A stretch of DNA of 64,000 nucleotides from Prosapia bicincta (taxonomy: Eukaryota; Arthropoda; Insecta; Hemiptera; Cercopidae). Numbering within the stretch: the first letter of the stretch is position 1; every line of letters starts with the position of its first letter. The notes under the pieces are model-generated. The model was not told the origin of the DNA. It searched no databases and saw only the letters and a list, made by a program, of their open reading frames with translations. Positions 56,569-64,000 of this stretch are shown here, piece by piece. A program made the position numbers and the translations under genes. The DNA lies in assembly GCA_036971475.1 (NCBI GenBank), contig JBAIZL010000002.1, positions 328,792,645-328,856,644 on the forward strand, written 5' to 3'.

Positions 56569-57480
56569 TGAACATCTATTCTCTGCAATAGATTTTTATA
56601 TAGTAAGATCTCTTAAATTAAGTATGTATGAAACGAGCATAAGCCAACATTTCCAGTGTATATTTATTTGTAATTTTTAATTTGTTGAAGTAAAATTCGA
56701 TTTATTTTAATTAACGTTTGTCTCTAAATCATTTATGGAATACATCATTCTTGTTTCAACTGAAAATTTGACATTGTAGGTAATCTTTAATTATGTAACG
56801 AATTGCTGCTATCTTTAACACCACTTAATTCCTTTAGACTTAATATCACAATAAATTTACCACTTTACAATATATATAAAAGGAGAGTGTGAACTAATAG
56901 AAGGAACTTAACAAAAAGAAACTAAAACAAAAATGTTCGTTGTTGATTTAAGAAGGAATTGACTTTAAAAACAATTATGGAACTTTTTACTTGTATATGT
57001 TTGTAAAACTAGGTAAATAAAATAAAGTCTCACAACTGTTTCAGTACTGTTTATTTCGGCCCATACGGTAAAAGCTAGTCCCTGTCGTTGAAGTTGGTGC
57101 AATAAGAGAAAGTCCCCCCCCCCCCGAACGCCTAACCATTGCATTTTCAAACCTTGTTTCCATTAATGTGCGTCTAATGCGATATTCGGCCTTTTATTTC
57201 GAATAAGGATGTGCTGAATAGCTTAGAGAGGGGATGATCCATATACTGGTGGTGCCTTATGGTACCTAAGGCAACAATTACAATCAGTCCCGGAATGGTA
57301 GAGGGTAAATCCTACAGGAAGACGGAGGAACGCCTTAGTTCTTGTGATTCTGCTGTTCCGCAATAGTTACATTGGCAGCAAATACGTCCCTAATGGTGTT
57401 TGTATGAAATTAAATTCCGTGAAAATTAGTATATAGAGGCAACTTTACAATTTGTGTTCAATGTTTTCTAATAGTTCACA
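56568..57480. other. No gene recognised
   Basis: Includes AGAGTGTGAACTAATAGAAG near 56883-56902, the conserved tail, after a short TA stretch. A run of twelve C lies at 57114-57125. No supported coding sequence. Confidence 0.45.
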
Positions 57481-57484
57481 CTTT

Positions 57485-57640
57485 CCTTATAGGCTATATA
57501 TTTTGTACAAACTTTCAATTGTTAATAAAATACTTTTTATTCGTCCACTCAGGTTCAAACACATTTTTTTAAACTTATAGTGCATGACAGTGGGTGTTAA
57601 TACATTTTTTTAAAACAACCACTCCATTAACTAAATTTAA
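57485..57640 (-). mobile_element. 3' end of a SINE-like copy
   Basis: On the minus strand GAACCTGAGTGGACGAATAA and TTAACAATTGAAAGTTTGTAC match the 3' end of the family. The inverse tail TAATAGTTCACACTTTCCT lies just to the left (57468-57487). The (TA)n is reduced to a few bases. Confidence 0.65.
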
Positions 57641-58975
57641 TTAGTTAATTTCAATAATTAATATTCCCTTCTATTTTGCTACTTAAGGTTGTGATTCTGT
57701 CATATGTAGCCTATATAGATATCATATTTATATTAAATGTATTTGTTGAATAGAAAGTAACTAACATTTAAAAACATTATGGTTGACTAAGTCGTAGACT
57801 AATTGACTTAGATCTATTACTTATTTTTAATTGCCTCTTTCGACATTTCCAATAGGAATGTTTTGTGGGGACTTAAACCGGGCGAAATCTGTCACTAGCC
57901 ATGGGTTGCTAACGAAGCGTTCCTGGAGCTGTAGTTATACGGACCTCTGTTCATTTCTTGCTCCCTGCGTGCCTTAGGCCTATACTCGTACTGTATGTTA
58001 AGATAGGAGTATCTGGGGAGTTGAGGGAGATTTTGGGCTTTTTATATGAAAAAGTGAGCCTGAAGTACATTATAAATGGGTGTTTGAAATGTTTGTATAC
58101 TTCGTACTGTTCACTTACGTCGAACCGGCTGCATTTATTTAGATTTATAGGTGTGATGTTGTGTTTGTGTAGAAAAAGCCATTACCAATACAAAATACTA
58201 AATTCCACATTAGAGCAAAAACACTTTTATAACTATACCCCATACCTCCAAAACGAAATACTCCATAAAGCAAATAACCCATACCCTCATTAATTACCTA
58301 CACCCGAGACCCATCCCAACTTCTAGCTAAATTCCTAGACTAAACCTACCCGAACCACATAGAATCTAACAGCCCTTGTTTAACATGAGTAGCCAAATTT
58401 TATTTAGTGAGGTAAAACCGTTAACATCCCACACAACTCCGCCCTAGTTTCCCTAGGCTGAGATCTCAACCCTCTACCCCAACATTCCCATTCCAGAAAC
58501 CACCAAGATTCTCCAAAATATGCTCATACATTACAATACGCTAAATACACAAGCCAACGAAATGCTCAATATAACAAAATTACTCGTACTTCACTTACAA
58601 GGCCATTTCCTACACTTAAAAAGATGGGCTATCTCATCTAACTTGGAGATATTTCGTCGTCGGTATGATAACACGATGAAACCATAGGGAATTAGGAAAT
58701 TAAAAATCACTCGATCAAATTAATCCACTTTAAAGTTTAAAAGAAATAGCGAGCAATCACAAAGATACTATAAAAGGTTGTGTTGGGTCCGACGCCACGG
58801 TTAAGAACGATGGTTGTATTGCATGCGGCCAGGTCAGCCGAGGCGCACTAAGTGGTTTAAACACATCACGTAGCCATATCTTATGTTTTACGAGTAATAT
58901 AAATAAGCGAGGTGTGAGGTGCGACCGGTGTTTCAAACAATATAACTTGAGTTTCTTTCGTGTTTAGAGCAGAAG
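57641..58975. other. No gene recognised
   Basis: A 111-codon plus-strand frame near 57958-58293 lacks an ATG start and recognisable features. From about 58200 to 58560 the plus strand is unusually rich in A and C. No arrays. Confidence 0.4.
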
Positions 58976-61900
58976 CTGTCTTGATTATGTAGTCCCTATG
59001 AGCAAGTAATGGTAAAGCCCCTTGCGTAGTCCAGACTTAGTCCCCCTCAGCAAGTAATGGTCAAACCACTTGCTGGTAGAGTACAAACCGAACATAAAGC
59101 AGCACAAACTTGGTGACAGAAAGGATGCCTTTAGTGTGGGGAATCAGAGGATTGGGAGGCAGATTAAGGTAGTCTAGACAGTCTCATTCAGCAAGTAATG
59201 GTCGAACCACTTGCTGGTAGATTACAGGCCGAACATAAACCAGCACAAACTTGGTGACAGAAAGGATGCCTTTAATGTGGGGAATCAGAGGATTGGGAGA
59301 CAGATTGAGGTAGTCTAGACAGTCGCACTCAGCAAGTATTGGTCGAACCAATTGCTGGTAGAGTACAGACCAAACATAAACCAGCACAAACTTGGTGACT
59401 GAAAGGATGCTTTTAGTGTGGGGAATCAGAGGATTGGGAGGCAGATTGAGGTAGTCTAGACAGTCTCACTCAGCAAGTAATGGTCGAACCACTTGCTGGT
59501 AGAGTACAGGCCGAACATAAACCAGCACAAACTTGGTGACAGAAAGGATGCCTTTAGTGTGGGGAATCAGAGGATTGGGAGACAGATTGAGGTAGTCTAG
59601 ACAGTCTCACTCAGCAAGTAATGGTCGAACCACTTGCTGGTAGAGTACAGGCCGAACATAAACCAGCACAAACTTGGTGACAGAAAGGATGCCTTTAGTG
59701 TGGGGAATCAGAGGATTGGGAGACAGATTGAGGTAGTCTAGACAGTCTCACTCAGCAAGTAATGGTCGAACCACTTGCTGGTAGAGTACAGGCCGAACAT
59801 AAACCAGCACAAACCTGGTGACAGAAAGGATGCCTTTAGTGTGGGGAATCAGAGGATTGGGAGACAGATTGAGGTAGTCTAGACAGTCACACTCAGCAAG
59901 TAATGATCGAACCATTTGCTGGTAGAGTACAGACCGAACATAAACCAGCACAAACTTGGCGACAGAAAGGATGCCTTTAGTGTGGGGAATCAGAGGATTG
60001 GGAGACAGATTGAGGTAGTCTAGACAGTCACACTCAGCAAGTAATGATCGAACCATTTGCTGGTAGAGTACAGACCGACCATAAACCAGCACAAACTTGG
60101 TGACAGAAAGGATGCCTTTAGTGTGGGGAATCAGAGGATTGGGAGAGAGATTGAGGTAGTCTAGACAGTCACACTCAGCAAGTAATGATCGAACCACTTG
60201 CTGGTAGAGTACAGGCCGAACATAAACCAGCACAAACTTGGTGACAGAAAGGATGCCTTTAGTGTGGGGAATCAGAGGATTGGGAGACAGATTGAGGTAG
60301 TCTAGACAGTCACACTCAGCAAGTAATGATCGAACCACTTGCTGGTAGAGTACAGGCCGAACATAAACTAGCACAAACTTGGTGACAGAAAGGATGCCTT
60401 TAGTGTGGGGAATCAGAGGATTGGGAGGCAGATTGAGGTAGTCTAGGCAGTCTCACTCAGCAAGTAATGGTCGAACCACTTGCTGGTAGAGTACAGGCCG
60501 AACATAAACCAGCACAAACTTGGTGACAGAAAGGATACCTTTAGTGTGGGGAATCAGAGGATTGGGAGGCAGATTGAGGTAGTCTAGGCAGTCTCACTCA
60601 GCAAGTAATGGTCGAACCACTTGCTGGTAGAGTACAGGCCGAACATAAACCAGCACAAACTTGGTGACAGAAAGGATACCTTTAGTGTGGGGAATCAGAG
60701 GATTGGGAGGCAGATTGAGGTAGTCTAGACAGTCACACTCAGCAAGTAATGATCGAACCACTTGCTGGTAGAGTACAGGCCGAACATAAACCAGCACAAA
60801 CTTGGTGATAGAAAGGATACCTTTAGTGTGGGGAATCAGAGGATTGGGAGACAGATTGAGGTAGTCTAGACAGTCACACTCAGCAAGTAATGATCGAACC
60901 ACTTGCTGGTAGAGTACAGGCCGAACATAAACCAGCACAAACTTGGTGACAGAAAGGATACCTTTAGTGTGGGGAATCAGAGGATTGGGAGACAGATTGA
61001 GGTAGTCTAGACAGTCACACTCAGCAAGTAATGATCGAACCACTTGCTGGTAGAGTACAGGCCGAACATAAACCAGCACAAACTTGGTGACAGAAAGGAT
61101 ACCTTTAGTGTGGGGAATCAGAGGATTGGGAGGCAGATTGAGGTAGTCTAGACAGTCACACTCAGCAAGTAATGATCGAACCACTTGCTGGTAGAGTACA
61201 GGCCGAACATAAACCAGCACAAACTTGGTGACAGAAAGGATACCTTTAGTGTGGGGAATCAGAGGATTGGGAGACAGATTGAGGTAGTCTAGACAGTCAC
61301 ACTCAGCAAGTAATGATCGAACCACTTGCTGGTAGAGTACAGGCCGAACATAAACTAGCACAAACTTGGTGACAGAAAGGATACCTTTAGTGTGGGGAAT
61401 CAGAGGATTGGGAGGCAGATTGAGGTAGTCTAGGCAGTCTCACTCAGCAAGTAATGGTCGAACCACTTGCTGGTAGAGTACAGGCCGAACATAAACCAGC
61501 ACAAACTTGGTGACAGAAAGGATGCCTTTAGTGTGGGGAATCAGAGGATTGGGAGACAGATTGAGGTAGTCTAGACAGTCTCACTCAGCAAGTAATAGTC
61601 GAACCACTTGCTGGTAGAGTACAGGCCGAGCATAAACCAGCACAAACTTGGTGACTGAAAGGATGCTTTTAGTGTGGGGAATCAGAGGATTGGGAGGCAG
61701 ATTGAGGTAGTCTAGACAGTCTCACTCAGCAAGTAATGGTAGAACCACTTGCTGGTAGAGTACAGGCCGAACATAAGCTAGCACAAACTTGGTGACAGAA
61801 AGGATACCTTTAGTGTGGGGAATCAGAGGATTGGGAGGCAGATTGAGGTAGTCTAGACAGTCTCACTCAGCAAGTAATGGTCGAACCACTTGCTGGTAAA

Positions 61901-63050
61901 GTACAGGCCGAACATAAACCAGCACAAACTTGGTGACTGAAAGGATGCTTTTAGTGTGGGGAATCAGAGGATTGGGAGGCAGATTGAGGTAGTCTAGACA
62001 GTCTCACTCAGCAAGTAATGGTAGAACCACTTGCTGGTAGAGTACAGGCCGAACATAAGCTAGCACAAACTTGGTGACAGAAAGGATACCTTTAGTGTGG
62101 GGAATCAGAGGATTGGGAGGCAGATTGAGGTAGTCTAGACAGTCTCACTCAGCAAGTAATAGTCGAACCACTTGCTGGTAGAGTACAGGCCGAGCATAAA
62201 CCAGCACAAACTTGGTGACTGAAAGGATGCTTTTAGTGTGGGGAATCAGAGGATTGGGAGGCAGATTGAGGTAGTCTAGACAGTCTCACTCAGCAAGTAA
62301 TGGTAGAACCACTTGCTGGTAGAGTACAGGCCGAACATAAGCTAGCACAAACTTGGTGACAGAAAGGATACCTTTAGTGTGGGGAATCAGAGGATTGGGA
62401 GGCAGATTGAGGTAGTCTAGACAGTCTCACTCAGCAAGTAATGGTCGAACCACTTGCTGGTAAAGTACAGGCCGAACATAAACCAGCACAAACTTGGTGA
62501 CTGAAAGGATGCCTTTAGTGTGGGGAATCAGAGGATTGGGAGGCAGATTGAGGTAGTCTAGACAGTCTCACTCAGCAAGTAATAGTCGAACCACTTGCTG
62601 GTAGAGTACAGGCCGAACATAAACCAGCACAAACTTGGTGACTGAAAGGATGCCTTTAGTGTGGGGAATCAGAGGATTGGGAGGCAGATTGAGGTAGTCT
62701 AGACAGTCTCACTCAGCAAGTAATAGTCGAACCACTTGCTGGTTGAGTACAGGCCGAACATAATCCAGCACAAACTTGGTGACAGAAAGGATGCCTTTAG
62801 TGTGGGGAATCAGAGGATTGGGAGGCAGATTGAGGTAGTCTAGACAGTCTCACTCAGCAAGTAATAGTCGAACCACTTGCTGGTAGAGTACAGGCCGAAC
62901 ATAAACCAGCACAAACTTGGTGACTGAAAGGATACCTTTAGTGTGGGAAATCAGAAGATTGGGAGGCAGATTGAGGTAGTCCAGACAGTCTCATTCAGCA
63001 AGTAATGATCAAACCATTTGCTGATAGAGTGCAGACCAAACAAGAATAAT
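58976..63050. repeat. 141-bp tandem array, about 28 copies
   Basis: TGGTGACAGAAAGGATGCC recurs at 59111, 59252 and 59393 and onward, 141 bp apart. Each unit holds a conserved hairpin, CAGCAAGT, a 12-nt spacer and ACTTGCTG. Two subtypes differ at CAGTCTCACTC against CAGTCACACTC; on the minus strand this is TGA (stop) against TGT (Cys), so runs of the second subtype give open frames of 208 and 255 codons (59748-60374, 60594-61361). From about 61590 to 62500 an AATGGTAGAACC variant returns every 282-283 bp, a dimeric higher order. Edge units are diverged. Confidence 0.97.
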
Positions 63051-63385
63051 GTTGGTGACCTGATTTGGGTGTGAGTGCTCTACTCCCTTACTCTTGTTCC
63101 GGCAGAAGCTCAATTGAAGGTCAGTAAAGCATTGTTAAAGAGGAAATGAAACGAAACCAAGCCTTTCGCGGAAATACTTGCGTGGTATCCCGTGTTGTAG
63201 ATGTAACGCTCTTCTGTATTCTGATGGAAGTGTTAATCATGTCCCCTATGGCTAGTACAACTAGCAGCGTCCTGATGGACCAGACGAGATAATCGTGATA
63301 GGCTTGGAGGGTATTTACCTACCGATGGGGTTCCTTTAAGGCTACTCTTCTCAGCCCTGAAAATTTTGAATAAGGAATGGTCTGA
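63051..63385. other. No gene recognised
   Basis: Short single-copy-looking sequence between the 141-bp array and simple repeats. Confidence 0.4.
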
Positions 63386-63458
63386 AGCTAAACTCACTCT
63401 CTCTCACGCACACACACACACACACACTCACTCAAACACGCACTCACACACACTCACT

Positions 63459-63489
<31 letters not shown>

Positions 63490-64000
63490 GAAGAGTTTGA
63501 AGGTCAAGTCACAAACAGACAGGGAGAAGGGGAGATAGAGGGAGACCGAGGGGGAGAAGGAAGGGGTTAGAAGATAAATTCTCACAGATGGGAGGAGAGA
63601 AAAAGACAGTGAGAGGCGGAGAGAGATAGAGACGGAGAGTGAGATAAAGAGAGAGACGGAGAGTGAGAGGGAGAGAGAGAAGGATAGTGAGAGGGAGAGA
63701 GAGAAGGAGATTGAGAGGGAGAGAGAAAAGTATAGTGAGAGGGAGAGAGAGAAGGATAGTGAGAGGGAGAGAGAGAGGGGGAGAGTGAGGGAGAGAGAGA
63801 AGAAGAGTTTGAAGGTCAAGTCACAGACAGAGAGCAGGGGAGAGAGGGGGAGACAGAGGGGATAAGGAAGGGGTTAGAAGATAAATTCACACACACACAC
63901 ACATACACACAGATGGGAGGAAGAGAGAAGGACAGTGAGAGGCGGAGAGAGAGAGACGAAGGGTGAGATGAAGAGAGGGAAGGAGAGTGAGAGGGAGAGT
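63386..64000. repeat. (CA)n and (GA)n simple-repeat tract
   Basis: CA runs at about 63405-63485 and 63880-63910 alternate with GA-rich tracts. A block of about 350 bp beginning near AAGAAGAGTTTGAAGGTCAAG (63487 and 63800) is repeated: both copies continue into GGAAGGGGTTAGAAGATAAAT, giving a larger tandem unit of imperfect purine repeats that reaches the window edge. Confidence 0.93.

Noticed and set aside
59748..61361. 208- and 255-codon frames in the 141-bp array as genes
   Set aside because: They start at non-ATG codons just after a stop in a neighbouring unit and consist only of repeat units. The subtype pattern is reported as a finding instead.
63454..63819. Leucine/serine-rich minus-strand frame near the right edge
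   Set aside because: It is a translation of GA and CA simple repeats.

Overview
This is eukaryotic DNA, most likely from an insect with a large, repeat-rich genome. The evidence is the mix of mobile elements (a FLYWCH/MULE transposon, a Penelope-like GIY-YIG element, Jockey-type and RNase H-bearing non-LTR fragments, a Helitron-like copy, a hAT with CAG-type ends, a mariner-type relic and a tRNA-headed SINE family), the long AT-rich spacers and the absence of operon-like gene packing. A cockroach, termite or stick insect is a guess from overall texture; nothing here proves a species. There is no CRISPR array, no rRNA gene and no convincing functional tRNA gene.

Layout. 1-4 kb: a decayed non-LTR element on the minus strand (RT, RNase H, C-terminal region) interrupted by unrelated sequence. 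4.95-13.68 kb: a 171/172-bp satellite of about 50 monomers with two monomer classes, class hybrids and a 7-8-mer higher-order pattern. 14.9-16.9 kb: the best candidate host gene, two exons on the minus strand, 84 residues, with a minisatellite in its intron. 17.6-18.3 kb: pyrimidine-rich minisatellite. 18.9-20.9 kb: a FLYWCH/MULE element with an internally deleted transposase and five-fold subterminal repeats at each end. 21.4-22.1 kb: Jockey-like RT fragment. 23.6-27.2 kb: a 149-bp array, a Helitron-like element and a 68-bp array. 28.3-29.5 kb: a Penelope-like fragment followed by a SINE-like copy. 31.4-39.5 kb: three consecutive arrays (96/92, 62 and 91 bp). 40.3-40.9 kb: a large foldback element. 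43-47 kb: SINE-like copies, a 151-bp array and a short hammerhead-like inverted pair. 47.4-50.5 kb: a short hAT element, a 90-bp in-frame array and a 20-bp array. 51.4-57.6 kb: a cluster of SINE-like copies and inverted pairs of Penelope-type terminal modules separated by (TA)n tracts, plus a mariner relic. 59-63 kb: a 141-bp array. 63.4-64 kb: (CA)n and (GA)n.

The sequences do not form a pathway. What links them is genome dynamics: a dozen unrelated tandem families make up roughly 40 percent of the window, several showing higher-order structure. In the second half, short retroelement-derived modules share one 3' architecture: body, (TA)n, then a conserved motif reading AGTGTGAACTAATAGAAG.

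The most unusual signals are the inverted pairs of hammerhead-like modules, the asymmetric monomer hybrids in the 171-bp satellite, the 90-bp array whose few variants are mostly silent in its open frame, and the small two-exon gene with a mitochondrial-type N-terminus. All coordinates of repeat and element edges were read by eye and may be off by several bases.
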